Shown here: positions 25,840-35,253 of the stretch, piece after piece
Layout of the letters: each line of letters starts with the position of its first letter
Position numbering within the stretch: position 1 is the stretch's first letter
From: Acidobacteriota bacterium
GTDB taxonomy: Bacteria; Acidobacteriota; Thermoanaerobaculia; Thermoanaerobaculales; Sulfomarinibacteraceae
DNA: 54,958 bases
NCBI GenBank assembly: GCA_022340775.1
Contig: JAJDNH010000086.1
Coordinates: 1 to 54,958, forward strand
Direction: 5' to 3'
Made by a program: the position numbers and the translations under genes
Notes under the pieces: generated by a model
Database searches by the model: none
What the model saw: only the letters and a program-made list of their open reading frames with translations
Told to the model about the DNA's origin: nothing

Positions 25840-27348
25840 TCACACCACCGGCGGCATGCCCACGGCCTCCGCCGGCGGACGGTGCTCCACCCGTATCGAT
25901 CGCCGGACCGCCTCCAGAAGACGACCCACCCCGTCCCGGATCTGCGTCGGCGACGGGTAGGAGAAGTTCAGGCGCAGGTACGCCTGCTCCGGCGGCTCGA
26001 AGAAGCAGGCCTCGCCAGGCAGGAACGCCACCCCGACATCGGACGCGGCGGCCAGCAACCGCGACCTTTCCACGCCGTCCGGAAGGCGGCACCAGTAGTA
26101 GAAGCCGCCGCGGGGCCGTTTCCACCGCACCCCCATCGCCTTGCCCGCTTCGAGTGCAGCGTCCATCGCGTCACGACGCTGGGAGTAGGCAACCCTCAGG
26201 CGCCGCAGGTACGGCTCGTAGTGACCGTCGCTGAGGAAGCGGTCCAGCAGCAACTGGCCGACGCTCGAGGCGTGCAGGTCGCTCCCCTGCTTGAGGAGCG
26301 CCAGCTGGCGGACCACCGGCCGCGGCGCCACCAGCAGGCCGAGCCGCAGCCCGGGGAACAGTAGTTTGGAGACGGTGCTGAGGTAGATCACCTGCCCGTT
26401 CCTGTCCAGTGCCTTGAGTGACGGCACCGGGCTGCCGTCGTAGCGCAGCTCCGAGTAAGGGTCGTCCTCGAGCACTGGCACGCGATGGCGGGCCGCCAGC
26501 TCCAAGAGCTCGCGTCGGCGCCGCAGTGCCATCTCGGCACCGGATGGGTTCTGGAAGGTGGGCAGGGTGTAGATCAGCTTCGGCCGTTGGTGCTCGAGAA
26601 CGGTCGCAAGGAGATCCGTCCGCATTCCGTCCTCGTCCACCGGCACCCCCACGACCCTGGCCTGGGCGCCCCGCAACACTGGCAGCATGCCAACGTAAGT
26701 CGGTTCCTCGACCACGACCACATCACCGGGGTCGACCAACGCCCGCACGACCAGATCGAGCCCCTGCTGCGACCCGGACAGCACCAGAACCTCGGCCGGT
26801 GAGCACCTCATCCCTCGGGTCGCCAGCCAGCGCGACAACGTCTCCCGTAGCGGCGTATGACCTTCGGTCGGGCAGTGCAGCAGCATCGGCGGCCCGACGT
26901 CCTCCACCAGACGAACAAAGATCTCGCGCAGGAGCTCGAGCGGAAGCAGCTCGGGTGCCGGCAGGCCGACAGCCAGCGAGATGACGTCCCTACGTTCAGT
27001 GAGCTCCAACAGGTCGCGAACGACGGGCTCCTGAACTCTGAGCGCCCGCTCGCAGAAAAGTTGTCGCCACGGCAGGCCTGTCGTGCCGCCATCGGACGCA
27101 GCCGGCGCAGCCGGCGCGCGCACCGAGGTCCCACGACCGACATGGGAGTCGACCAAGCCCTGGCCCTTCAGCTCGCGGTATGCCGTCAGCACCGTGCTGC
27201 GGTTGATCCCGAGCGCCTCGGCAAGGCGTCTCTCAGGGGGGAGGCGGAATCCCTCGGGAAGAGCCCCCGAGAGGATGAGCTCGCGGACCCGGTCTACGAT
27301 CTGGCGGTAGAGGGGAACCTTGCTCTGGCGGTCGATCACGATCTGCAT
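25840..27348 (-). CDS. MocR-family (GntR helix-turn-helix plus aminotransferase) regulator
   Basis: Predicted 502-residue regulator. A GntR winged helix (about 10-75: VPLYRQIVDRVRELILSG, then LPPERRLAEALGINRSTV) is joined by a linker to a fold-type I aminotransferase domain that keeps QNPSG, LEDDPYSEL and the PLP lysine Lys328 in STVSKLLFPGLRLG. MocR proteins sense PLP or an amino-acid aldimine and usually act on an adjacent gene. Here the aminotransferase and PhzF genes follow in the same direction. The upstream gap holds repeated CCAAT boxes that are likely operator candidates. Confidence 0.9.
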   Translation of the reverse strand: MQIVIDRQSKVPLYRQIVDRVRELILSGALPEGFRLPPERRLAEALGINRSTVLTAYRELKGQGLVDSHVGRGTSVRAPAAPAASDGGTTGLPWRQLFCERALRVQEPVVRDLLELTERRDVISLAVGLPAPELLPLELLREIFVRLVEDVGPPMLLHCPTEGHTPLRETLSRWLATRGMRCSPAEVLVLSGSQQGLDLVVRALVDPGDVVVVEEPTYVGMLPVLRGAQARVVGVPVDEDGMRTDLLATVLEHQRPKLIYTLPTFQNPSGAEMALRRRRELLELAARHRVPVLEDDPYSELRYDGSPVPSLKALDRNGQVIYLSTVSKLLFPGLRLGLLVAPRPVVRQLALLKQGSDLHASSVGQLLLDRFLSDGHYEPYLRRLRVAYSQRRDAMDAALEAGKAMGVRWKRPRGGFYYWCRLPDGVERSRLLAAASDVGVAFLPGEACFFEPPEQAYLRLNFSYPSPTQIRDGVGRLLEAVRRSIRVEHRPPAEAVGMPPVV

Positions 27349-27367
27349 CGGCTCTCCCCGTCACCAG

Positions 27368-27469
27368 CCAATACTCCACGTCAGCCATATTGGATGGTGA
27401 CAATCATCAATCTATGGAGCTCATAGCCAGCCGACAACCTCCAATCATAGGCCAATCGACCCATCCAAT
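27368..27469. promoter_or_regulatory. Repeated CCAAT boxes upstream of the MocR gene
   Basis: CCAAT occurs at 27368, 27441, 27452 and 27465, and inverted (ATTGG) at 27389 within CCATATTGGATGG. The last three direct copies are 11 and 13 bp apart, roughly one helical turn. The region is much less GC-rich than its surroundings. MocR proteins characteristically bind direct repeats near their own promoter, so these are plausible operator half-sites. Confidence 0.45.
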
Positions 27470-27539
27470 TCTAGGAATCTCTCCCGGCTCTCGGCCCGGT
27501 CACCGGTACCGACGCATGGCGGCCGGCGTCCTTTGCCGC

Positions 27540-27545
27540 TATGAT
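27540..27545 (+). promoter_or_regulatory. -10-like hexamer implying a leaderless diguanylate cyclase mRNA
   Basis: TATGAT (5 of 6 to TATAAT) ends 8 bp before ATG 27554, so transcription would begin at or within a few bases of the start codon. No Shine-Dalgarno is present. A clear -35 is not seen. Confidence 0.4.
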
Positions 27546-27553
27546 GAGTGCGA

Positions 27554-30500
27554 ATGACCACTCAGCGCCGAGACCCACTCCAGGCCGCGATAGTCGCGTT
27601 CGCCTGCGTCATGTGCGTCCTGACGGCCGCCGCCGGGCCGCTGGGTAGTGGTACGGACGGTCCGCGCCAGAGCGCCCAACCCGACCCATTCAGCGAGACG
27701 GCCTATGCCTTCAGGGTCTTCCGCGACTCCGAGGGGCTGCCTCAAAACACGGTCCACACCATCACCGTCGACCACCAGGGCCGCCTGTGGGTAGGCACCC
27801 AGGACGGGGCGGCGTACTACGACGGGCGACGGTGGACGGTCGTGGACATGCCCAGCAGGCTACGCTCGAACTTCGTGCGTGCGATCCTCGGTGCGAGCGA
27901 CGGCAGCATGTGGTTCGGCACTCGTGCCGCAGGCCTCTTCCGGCAGCAAGACGGCCGCTGGACCGCAATCCACGAGCTCGCCGAGCGATCGGGGTGTCTT
28001 CGAGTCAACGCTCTGATCGAGACCGGTGGACAGGCGGGCAAGCCCATCATCTGGGCCGCGACCTACGGCGGCGGGGTCGGCCGCCTGGAGAATGGCTCCT
28101 GGCGGATCTTCACGACCGCCGACGGGCTACCGAGCAACCTCGTGTGGGCGCTCTACGCCCAGCACCATGCGGGCAGGGGCACCACGATCTGGGCCGGCAC
28201 CGAGAACGGGCTGGCGCGGCTGCTCCCCGGCGCGAGCCGCTTCACAAGCGAGCCGGAGTTTCCCGAGGGCTCGGTGAACTCGCTCGCCGGCGCCGTCGTC
28301 CCTACCGGCCGCAGCATCCTTTGGGCCGGAGTCTACGGGGGCGGACTCGCACGATTCGAGGACGGCAGGTGGAGCAGGCTGACGAGGCGCGACGGGCTCC
28401 CCAGCAACTACCTCACAAGCCTGGTAACCGCCGGCGGCGAACGTACCCCTATCACGTTGTGGGCAGGTACCGACGGCGGCGGCCTGGTGCGCATCACGGG
28501 CGCATCGATTGAAGTCATCAACACCCGCGGCGGTCTCCCGTCCGAGGCGGTCTACAGCCTGCTGGAAACCCATCCGGCCGACGGACCGAGCACGCTCTGG
28601 GTCGGAACGAGAAACGGTGGCCTGGCACAGCTCACTGAGGGAACCTGGAGAAAACCCCTTCCAGTGGCCCCGGCGCCGTCCGCGCCGGTCAACAGCATCC
28701 TCGAGATAGAGGGGGCGGACGGTCAGGCGGCGATCTGGCTCGGCACCGACGGCAGCGGTCTCGAGCGGCTCCTCGACGGACGCTGGACGCGGATAGAACG
28801 TACGGCGGGGAAGCTCCCCAGCAACACCGTGCAGTGTCTGCTCGAGACCACGGACGGCGGGGGCTCAACCCTCTGGGTCGGCACCCGCAACGGCGGGCTC
28901 GCCGCCCTCCGCCACGGACGCTGGTCCAACTTCAACATGGCCTCCGGCGCACTCCCCAACGACATGGTTCAGGCGCTAGCGGAAGCGAGGGATGCCGACG
29001 GCGGGAGGTCGCTTTGGGTTGGCACGCGCCACGGACTGGCCAGGCTTCGGGCGGGACGCTGGAAGACACTGGGAACGCGCGACGGCCTCCCCGACGATTC
29101 GGTGACCTGCTTGGCAGCCAGCAGAAACGATGGAGGTGCTGACACGGTCTGGGCCGGCACGGCGGCCGGCCTTGCCGTCCTCGACGGAAACCGGTGGCGC
29201 ACGCACGAGGCCAGCTCCAAGCTCCTCAACATGACCGTTCAGTGCCTGGCGGAGCGGCGCACCTTGGACAAGCGACGGACCCTATGGGTCGGTACGGACG
29301 GCGGCGGGCTGTCGGTGCTGGACCTGTCGGAAGGCGGCAGACTGCTTTTCACCCTCACCGACAGCAGCAAGCCGGCACTGCCCAACAACGTGATTTACCA
29401 GATCCTGGAGGACCGCTCCCACAGGATCTACCTCCTCACCAATAAGGGCGTGGCCCGCCTGACCCGGGTCCGCGGCAACGGTGTCTCGGCCACCGACTAC
29501 GAGATCTTCCCGTTCACCGCCGAGGACGGCCTGCCGCTCAACGAGGGCAACCGCGGGGCCGGCGTCATCGACAGCCGCGGCCGAGTCTGGGTCGGCACGA
29601 TCGGCGGGGCGGCCGTGTTCGACCCCGACGCCGAGCGCCCCGACCGTTCGCCCGACCTGCTCACCTTGGACGCCAGCTACGGTGATGATGAGTCACCACT
29701 GCCCGCCAACGCCGTGCTCAAGTATGACCGTCGCCACATCGTTTTCCGCTATGCCCTGCTGTCCTTCTTCCACGAGGACGAGACCCGCTACAGGACCCAG
29801 CTCGCCGGCTTCGATGAACGGCCCTCAGCGTGGACCACAGACGTCAAGAGGGAGTACCGGACCCTGGGTCGCGGGCACTACACCTTTCGCGTCTGGGGCC
29901 GCGACTACTCTGGCAACGTGACCGGGCCCGTCGAGCACAGCTTCACGGTCCGCCCGGCGCCGTGGCAGACCTGGTGGGCCCTGGCACTGTTCGCCGGCCT
30001 CGTGTCGCTGGCGGCCTACGGCTCGCTCCAGCTGCGGCTGAGAGCGCACCGAGGCCGCGAACGACGGCTCGAAGCCCTGGTCGGGGCGCGCACCCGCCGC
30101 TTGGCCGAGGCAAACAAGCTCCTGGTCGAGCTCTCCTACGCCGACGCCCTCACCGGCGTCGGCAACCGCCGCCGCTTCGACGAGCTGCTCGAGGTCGAGT
30201 GGCGCCGTGCGACGCGGGCGGGCCGGCCGCTGGCGCTGGTCCTGATCGACATCGACTTTTTCAAGCCGTTCAACGACACCCTCGGTCACCCCCGTGGCGA
30301 CGAGTGCCTGCGGTCGGTCGCCGCCTCCCTGGCCGATGCCCTGCCGAGGGCCGGCGACTCGGTGGCCCGCTACGGCGGCGACGAGTTCGCCGTGGTCCTG
30401 CCGGACACCGACCTCAGCGGAGCCCTGAAGGTTTCCAACCTGCTCCAGACGGCGGTCTCCGCCCTTCGGATCGAGCACTCTCACTCTCCGGTTGGACGCT

Positions 30501-30640
30501 TTCTCACCGTCAGTTGCGGAGTGGCGAGCCTGGTGCCGCCGACGGACGGCGGCCCGCAGCAGCTCATCAGCCTCGCGGACCGTGGTTTGTACAAGGCCAA
30601 GCACGCCGGACGCAACTGCGTCGCCACCGTCCAGGAGTGA
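27554..30640 (+). CDS. Propeller / Y_Y_Y sensor diguanylate cyclase
   Basis: Predicted 1028-residue membrane protein. A signal or anchor segment (about 12-32) is followed by two seven-bladed-type propellers built from about 14 repeats of the form LPSNxVxxL...LWVGTxxGGLARL (about 50-700). Then come a Y_Y_Y domain ending FTVRPAPWQ, one transmembrane helix (about 810-832) and a GGDEF domain. The active site is intact (RYGGDEFAVVL, about 938), with substrate loop FKPFNDTLGHPRGD and the product-inhibition RxxD (RAGD) five residues before GGDEF. It should make c-di-GMP in response to a periplasmic, often carbohydrate-type, signal. GTG 27548 is an alternative start. Confidence 0.9.
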   Translation: MTTQRRDPLQAAIVAFACVMCVLTAAAGPLGSGTDGPRQSAQPDPFSETAYAFRVFRDSEGLPQNTVHTITVDHQGRLWVGTQDGAAYYDGRRWTVVDMPSRLRSNFVRAILGASDGSMWFGTRAAGLFRQQDGRWTAIHELAERSGCLRVNALIETGGQAGKPIIWAATYGGGVGRLENGSWRIFTTADGLPSNLVWALYAQHHAGRGTTIWAGTENGLARLLPGASRFTSEPEFPEGSVNSLAGAVVPTGRSILWAGVYGGGLARFEDGRWSRLTRRDGLPSNYLTSLVTAGGERTPITLWAGTDGGGLVRITGASIEVINTRGGLPSEAVYSLLETHPADGPSTLWVGTRNGGLAQLTEGTWRKPLPVAPAPSAPVNSILEIEGADGQAAIWLGTDGSGLERLLDGRWTRIERTAGKLPSNTVQCLLETTDGGGSTLWVGTRNGGLAALRHGRWSNFNMASGALPNDMVQALAEARDADGGRSLWVGTRHGLARLRAGRWKTLGTRDGLPDDSVTCLAASRNDGGADTVWAGTAAGLAVLDGNRWRTHEASSKLLNMTVQCLAERRTLDKRRTLWVGTDGGGLSVLDLSEGGRLLFTLTDSSKPALPNNVIYQILEDRSHRIYLLTNKGVARLTRVRGNGVSATDYEIFPFTAEDGLPLNEGNRGAGVIDSRGRVWVGTIGGAAVFDPDAERPDRSPDLLTLDASYGDDESPLPANAVLKYDRRHIVFRYALLSFFHEDETRYRTQLAGFDERPSAWTTDVKREYRTLGRGHYTFRVWGRDYSGNVTGPVEHSFTVRPAPWQTWWALALFAGLVSLAAYGSLQLRLRAHRGRERRLEALVGARTRRLAEANKLLVELSYADALTGVGNRRRFDELLEVEWRRATRAGRPLALVLIDIDFFKPFNDTLGHPRGDECLRSVAASLADALPRAGDSVARYGGDEFAVVLPDTDLSGALKVSNLLQTAVSALRIEHSHSPVGRFLTVSCGVASLVPPTDGGPQQLISLADRGLYKAKHAGRNCVATVQE

Positions 30641-30818
30641 GCCCGGGCTATCCGGTCACGATCTACTGCGAGCGACGATACGCGCGCCATCGCTGTCCTC
30701 TTCACGTCTCGCTGTCCTCAACATACCCGAAGTATGCCTCCGGCATCTCGACGCTCAGAACCCAGCGCTGACAGACGTCTCGCCGCTCTCGCTACGATCG
30801 CGTCCGGAGAACCCGGGC
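30641..30818. repeat. Long imperfect palindrome after the cyclase stop codon (family member 1)
   Basis: It begins at the base after the TGA stop. The ends are inverted: GCCCGGGCTATCCGG (30641-30655) against CCGGAGAACCCGGGC (30804-30818), 13 of 15 pairing. The centre is CATAC-CCGAA-GTATG (30722-30736), coinciding with the geometric middle. Arms pair imperfectly between. The right arm shares AACCCAGCGNTGACAGAC with the element near 53120. No good ORF. Confidence 0.6.
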
Positions 30819-30861
30819 TTGAGAATTCTCTTGTCCTGCGTTTTGCGGTCCCAATTGTGGG

Positions 30862-30905
30862 TTCTGGACCTAATCACCTAATCCCTAAGTCACTTAATCA
30901 CCTGG
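30862..30905. repeat. TAATCAC tract, copy 2, carrying a stop codon
   Basis: Degenerate units CTAATCAC / CTAATCCC / CTTAATCACC, related to the tract at 20598. It supplies the TAA stop of the leftward oxidoreductase (30894-30896). On the minus strand it holds TGA, TAA and TAG several times in a short span. Confidence 0.6.
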
Positions 30906-32522
30906 TTGATCTCCGGCAATCGAGTGTGCAGCAGCCTGGCCGGTCAGGATGCAGGCGCCGAGGAAGGTGCCTTCAAGGGCTCCCTGACCGTGGATACCGC
31001 CGCCCCCGAAGCCGGCCGCCTCGCCAACGGCCCAGAGTCCTGGAACGGGAGTGCCACCAGCGTCGAGCACTCGCGATCCGAGATCCGTCTGGATGCCGCC
31101 GAGGCTCTTACGAGCCAGGATGTGCTCCCGGATGGCGAGCAGCGGACGCGCCTTGGGATCGAGGATCCTCTGGAAAGCACAGGTTCTGACCCGGTCTCCC
31201 CGGTAGCGCCGGCAGTGCGCGATACGCCGCAGCTGGTCGTCGTTGAAGTACTTCGGACCGCGTTCGATCTGGTCGTCATAGGCCCGAATCTCGGCGCTCA
31301 GGAGGCCGGGCTTGATCAGCGACTCGCCGGTGAGGTTGTTCATCTTGCTGGCCAGGCCGTCAACCGTTTCCGCGACCACGAAGTCCTCGCAACGATCGAC
31401 GAGCTCCCGCACCAGGGCGGGGTTTCCGAGCAGCACGTTCTTGAGGAACCTCAGCTTCTTCTTGTCACGGATAGCCTCGTTGAACTCGGAGCCAGACACC
31501 GCCAGCTCCTTGCAGGCAATCTTCCAGTTCATCACCTGCCACGAGTACTGCCGCGGCTGCCGCAGCACCTGCTCGACCAAGAAACGGGTGTCGTAGCCGG
31601 TGACCAGCGGGATCGGGCCGATGCGACGGCCCTCGGCATTCATCCACAGGGCCGACTTGGGCGGCACCAGTGACAGTCCGTGCCGAGGGCGATCGGGATC
31701 GGGATGGTGGACTCCGGCGGCGTAGTGCCACTGCAGATCGAGATGGGTCAGCACGCCGCCAACCCCTGCCACCACTTCATGCAGCTCTCCGTCACCGTAG
31801 CGGTGGGCGCCGTTGAGGATGGTCGGCGGCGGCTCTCCCCATGGCCGGTACCAGTGCTTCCGTATCTTCTCGAGCGAACCGCAGATCCCGCCGGCGGCCG
31901 CCACTACCGCGCCTGCCGACGCCGCGAACTCCTCGCCAGAGCTCTCGATGACGCCGGAGCAGCCGCTGACGACGCCGCCGGAGGTCTCCACCGCTCGCAC
32001 CCAGTGACCGAACCGGAGATCGAGGTTGTCGCGGCGCGGGTGGCGCTCCAGACAGCCCAGCAGCGCCTCGATCAGTCCGTGACCCGTCCCCCAAACCATG
32101 TGGAAGCGCGGCACAGAGTTCCCGGGCCGGTAGAGGCCCCGCTCGACCCAGTGGACGACCGGAAAGAAGCGGACGCCGCGCGCTTTCAGCCAGTCGTGGA
32201 TGCCCTCCCGCGACTGGTTCACGTAGGCCTCGGCCCACCGGCGGGGCCACGCGTCCTCCTCCGCGTACCGGGCCACTGAGTGCCAGTCCGACAGGGCGAG
32301 CTCGGGAGAGTCCCGGATGCCGAGACGGCGCTGAGCAGGCGTCCCGACCATGAAGATGCCGCCAAACGACTCCCTCGCCAGGCCGCCGAACCGGGCCTCG
32401 GTGTCGCGATCGAGCAAGACCACCCGCCGGCCCCGGTCGAGGAGCTCGAGCGCGGTGACGACACCTGCGATGCCGCCGCCGATGATCACGACATCGCCGT
32501 CGTAACGACGCCGCTGTACCAT
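30894..32522 (-). CDS. FAD-dependent oxidoreductase (FAD-binding dehydrogenase)
   Basis: Predicted 542-residue cytoplasmic flavoprotein of the succinate dehydrogenase/3-ketosteroid dehydrogenase superfamily. The N-terminal dinucleotide motif is VVIIGGGIAGVVTALELL followed by LLDRD. The C-terminus has GLWAVGEAAGFGGGGIHGQG, which closes the FAD site in these enzymes. It is annotated in many genomes only as FAD-binding dehydrogenase; substrate and acceptor are unknown. It starts at ATG 32522, divergent from the hybrid kinase with 90 bp between, and ends inside a TAATCAC repeat tract. Confidence 0.87.
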   Translation of the reverse strand: MVQRRRYDGDVVIIGGGIAGVVTALELLDRGRRVVLLDRDTEARFGGLARESFGGIFMVGTPAQRRLGIRDSPELALSDWHSVARYAEEDAWPRRWAEAYVNQSREGIHDWLKARGVRFFPVVHWVERGLYRPGNSVPRFHMVWGTGHGLIEALLGCLERHPRRDNLDLRFGHWVRAVETSGGVVSGCSGVIESSGEEFAASAGAVVAAAGGICGSLEKIRKHWYRPWGEPPPTILNGAHRYGDGELHEVVAGVGGVLTHLDLQWHYAAGVHHPDPDRPRHGLSLVPPKSALWMNAEGRRIGPIPLVTGYDTRFLVEQVLRQPRQYSWQVMNWKIACKELAVSGSEFNEAIRDKKKLRFLKNVLLGNPALVRELVDRCEDFVVAETVDGLASKMNNLTGESLIKPGLLSAEIRAYDDQIERGPKYFNDDQLRRIAHCRRYRGDRVRTCAFQRILDPKARPLLAIREHILARKSLGGIQTDLGSRVLDAGGTPVPGLWAVGEAAGFGGGGIHGQGALEGTFLGACILTGQAAAHSIAGDQPGD

Positions 32523-32612
32523 AGGTCACCTCCCCGGGGATCTCGCTTCCTCGGAGTGTAGCGCGCTCTCTCCCAGGGCAGGTCGGATTTCCTGTACGAT
32601 GGAGGATGCGAC

Positions 32613-34967
32613 ATGTCTCGCTCCGTCTTCATCCGCACTGTCATCATCCCCATCGGTATCGTCGTGATCCTGGGAGCGGGCCTGGCGGGGCTGTGGCTCC
32701 AATCCCGGCAGCACCACCTCCACCTCCTCAAGAGTGAGACAGCGGTGATGGCGGAGCAGACGGCGGCGAGGCTTGAGGATGCCGTGAAGATCCGCCTCGA
32801 GCTCGTCAACCAGATCCGCCGTGAGTGGCTGATCGCTCCTTACCCCGATCGCGCCGCTTTCGAACGCCGGTCGCTATCGCTCCAACGACAGTTCCCGGGC
32901 TATCAAGCAGTCAGCTGGGTGGACCCGAAAGGGGTCATCCGGTGGGTGGTGCCAAGAGAGCCGAACATCGCGGCGGAAGATTTCGACCTTCACAACCACC
33001 GCTTTGCCGCCGCCACATTCCGGCGTGCCGAGACCACCGGAGCCATCCAGGTGACACCCCCTCTTCCGCTCGTGCAGGGTGGGCTGGGAATCGCGAGCTA
33101 CTTCCCTATCCGCACGAACGGAAAGAACCTCGGCTACCTCAACGGCGTCTTCCGCATCCGTCCGATGGTGATGGCCTGTCTTCACGGCTCAATGCTCAAA
33201 GCCTACTCTGTTCGCCTCGCGATCGAAGGCCGACAGGGGTTCGCCAACGGAGTCCTCACGAGCCCAGGCTCCGACAAGCTCGCGGCCAGCGCGGCTTTCG
33301 GAATCTACGGCACGAATTGGGTGCTACAGGTGGCACCGAGCGCCGCGCAGGTGGCTCTTGCCCGTCCCGAGCTGGCATCAGCGCTGATTCTCCTCGGTCT
33401 GCCGCTGGCCGTCGGCGTTGCGTGGCTGTTTCGGACCGATCAGCTACGCCGGGTCGACCTCGAGCGTTCCGAGGAGCGTTACCGCCGCCTGGTCGAGGAC
33501 TCCGTCGATGTCATCTACGTCAGCACCCCGGGGGGGCGGCTCCTGGACATCAACCCGGCGGGCGTCGAGCTGTTTGCCGCAGCCTCTCGCGAGGAGCTGC
33601 TCTCGGTAGACGTCGGCCGCGACCTGTTCGTCAATCCGCGACAGCGCCGGGCGTTTGTCGAGCGTCTCCACCGCGATGGCTCTGTTCGCGACTACCGCCT
33701 GCTGCTGAAGACCCTGGAGGCGCGGGAGATCGTTTGCCGGGTCTCGGCGACCGTCGTGCGTGACACGAGCGGCGAAGTCGTCGCCCACCGCGGCATCCTG
33801 CACGACGAAACCGAGGCCACCCGCATGCAGGACCAGATCATCCGCATGCAGCGGATGGAGAGCATGAGCAACCTGGCCGGTGGAATCGCCCACGACTTCA
33901 ACAACATTCTCGCCGGCATCCTCGGGTACACGTCACTCCTGAAGATGAAACTGGATGACCCCGATCAGCGGCGACAGCTGGAGGTCATCGAGCGGAGCGT
34001 CGACAGTGCAACGGCCCTCACCTCACAGCTGCTCGCCTTCTCACGCGGCGATCTTCGCGAGCGGCGGCGCGTCGACCTCAACGAGGTCGTGCGGACGACC
34101 CTCTCCTTCCTGCGCAGGACCATCGATCCGTCGATTCTCATCGAACCTGACCTGGCTTCCGACCTGCCCCCGGTGATCGGGAACGGCGGACAGCTCCAGC
34201 AAGTAGTTTTGAACCTCTGTCTGAATGCCAGGGACGCCATGCCCGAGGGCGGGATCCTCGGCATTTCCACGAGCGCCGAGGTTGGGGCTTCAAACACCGG
34301 TTCATCTCCCGCCGACGAGGTGCCCTCAGGGTTCGTCCGTATCGCAGTATCCGATACCGGACATGGGATGGACGCGACCACACGCGAGCGGATCTTCGAG
34401 CCGTTCTTCTCGACCAAGGCCCGCAACAAGGGAACCGGCCTCGGCCTGGCCGTTGTTTACGGCATCGTCACCGGCCACGGAGGGACGATCGAGGTCGACA
34501 GCTCTCCGAATCTCGGCGCGACGTTCACGGTGGAGCTCCCGGCCACTACCGGAGCGCCCGAAACTGACGAGTCGGTGGAAGCGGCCGAGGGTGGCGGCTC
34601 GGGCACGATTCTGGTCGTGGATGACGATGCCACAGTCCGGTCGGCCCTGGTCGAGATCCTCGAGAGTCACGGCTACGCCTCGCTCCAGGCCGAGGACGGG
34701 CTGCAGGCGGTAGCTGTCTTCGAGCAGCACCGGCACGAGATCGATCTCGTCATCCTGGACATGACAATGCCCCACATGGGCGGACGCCAGACGTTCGACC
34801 GCCTGCGGGACATCTCGCCCGACGTCCGCGTGGTGCTCTCCACCGGCTACAGCCGCATGAAGGAAGGTCAGAAGCTACTCAAGGAAGGCGCGAGGGCGTT
34901 CCTGCAGAAGCCGTACCGCGTCAGCGAGCTCCTCAGCGTCATCCACGGCATCCTCGGAGACCAATAG
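32613..34967 (+). CDS. CHASE-PAS hybrid histidine kinase with receiver domain
   Basis: Predicted 784-residue membrane kinase. Helix 1 is about 8-30. The periplasmic CHASE domain (about 35-250) has [20 protein letters not shown], typical of that sensor. Helix 2 is about 250-270. A PAS domain follows (about 285-400, [19 protein letters not shown]), then the His-kinase core with His427 in [17 protein letters not shown] and ATPase motifs [17 protein letters not shown] and [12 protein letters not shown]. The C-terminal receiver has acceptor Asp716 ([12 protein letters not shown]). GGAGG at 32601-32605 supports ATG 32613. No partner regulator is adjacent. CHASE domains bind small ligands; this one's is unknown. 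Confidence 0.9.
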   Translation: MSRSVFIRTVIIPIGIVVILGAGLAGLWLQSRQHHLHLLKSETAVMAEQTAARLEDAVKIRLELVNQIRREWLIAPYPDRAAFERRSLSLQRQFPGYQAVSWVDPKGVIRWVVPREPNIAAEDFDLHNHRFAAATFRRAETTGAIQVTPPLPLVQGGLGIASYFPIRTNGKNLGYLNGVFRIRPMVMACLHGSMLKAYSVRLAIEGRQGFANGVLTSPGSDKLAASAAFGIYGTNWVLQVAPSAAQVALARPELASALILLGLPLAVGVAWLFRTDQLRRVDLERSEERYRRLVEDSVDVIYVSTPGGRLLDINPAGVELFAAASREELLSVDVGRDLFVNPRQRRAFVERLHRDGSVRDYRLLLKTLEAREIVCRVSATVVRDTSGEVVAHRGILHDETEATRMQDQIIRMQRMESMSNLAGGIAHDFNNILAGILGYTSLLKMKLDDPDQRRQLEVIERSVDSATALTSQLLAFSRGDLRERRRVDLNEVVRTTLSFLRRTIDPSILIEPDLASDLPPVIGNGGQLQQVVLNLCLNARDAMPEGGILGISTSAEVGASNTGSSPADEVPSGFVRIAVSDTGHGMDATTRERIFEPFFSTKARNKGTGLGLAVVYGIVTGHGGTIEVDSSPNLGATFTVELPATTGAPETDESVEAAEGGGSGTILVVDDDATVRSALVEILESHGYASLQAEDGLQAVAVFEQHRHEIDLVILDMTMPHMGGRQTFDRLRDISPDVRVVLSTGYSRMKEGQKLLKEGARAFLQKPYRVSELLSVIHGILGDQ

Positions 34968-35153
34968 GAGGTCCGGGCGGAGAGGCCCGTTCGGCTGCAA
35001 CCCGCGATACGGGGCCATTTGCGCGTTTTTCGCTTGTCGTCCGCCTCCGACGTACCTGCAGGTACGACTGCGGCGTACTCCGGCGCGAGAAAACGCACAT
35101 CTGACGCCCGTCTCGCAGGTTTCGCTACGAACCGTCTCTCCGCCCGGACCTCC
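34967..35153. repeat. Long imperfect palindrome after the hybrid-kinase stop codon (family member 2)
   Basis: It starts on the last base of the TAG stop. The ends are inverted: 34967-34993 pairs with 35128-35153 over about 26 bp with only a few mismatches (CTCTCCGCCCGGACCTCC is fully shared). The exact middle is a perfect 14-bp palindrome GTACCTGCAGGTAC (35052-35065). The arms between also pair, for example GCGAAAAACGCGCA against GCGAGAAAACGCACA. It could fold into a single hairpin of about 90 bp. Confidence 0.75.
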
Positions 35154-35253
35154 GGAGCCTTTGAACGACGGTTGTTGTCCCGGGGTTGCAGCCTGATCGC
35201 CGGCCTGGCCACAACTGTTCCTGAACGGTGCAGCCTAGCAGCGACTGTCCCCG

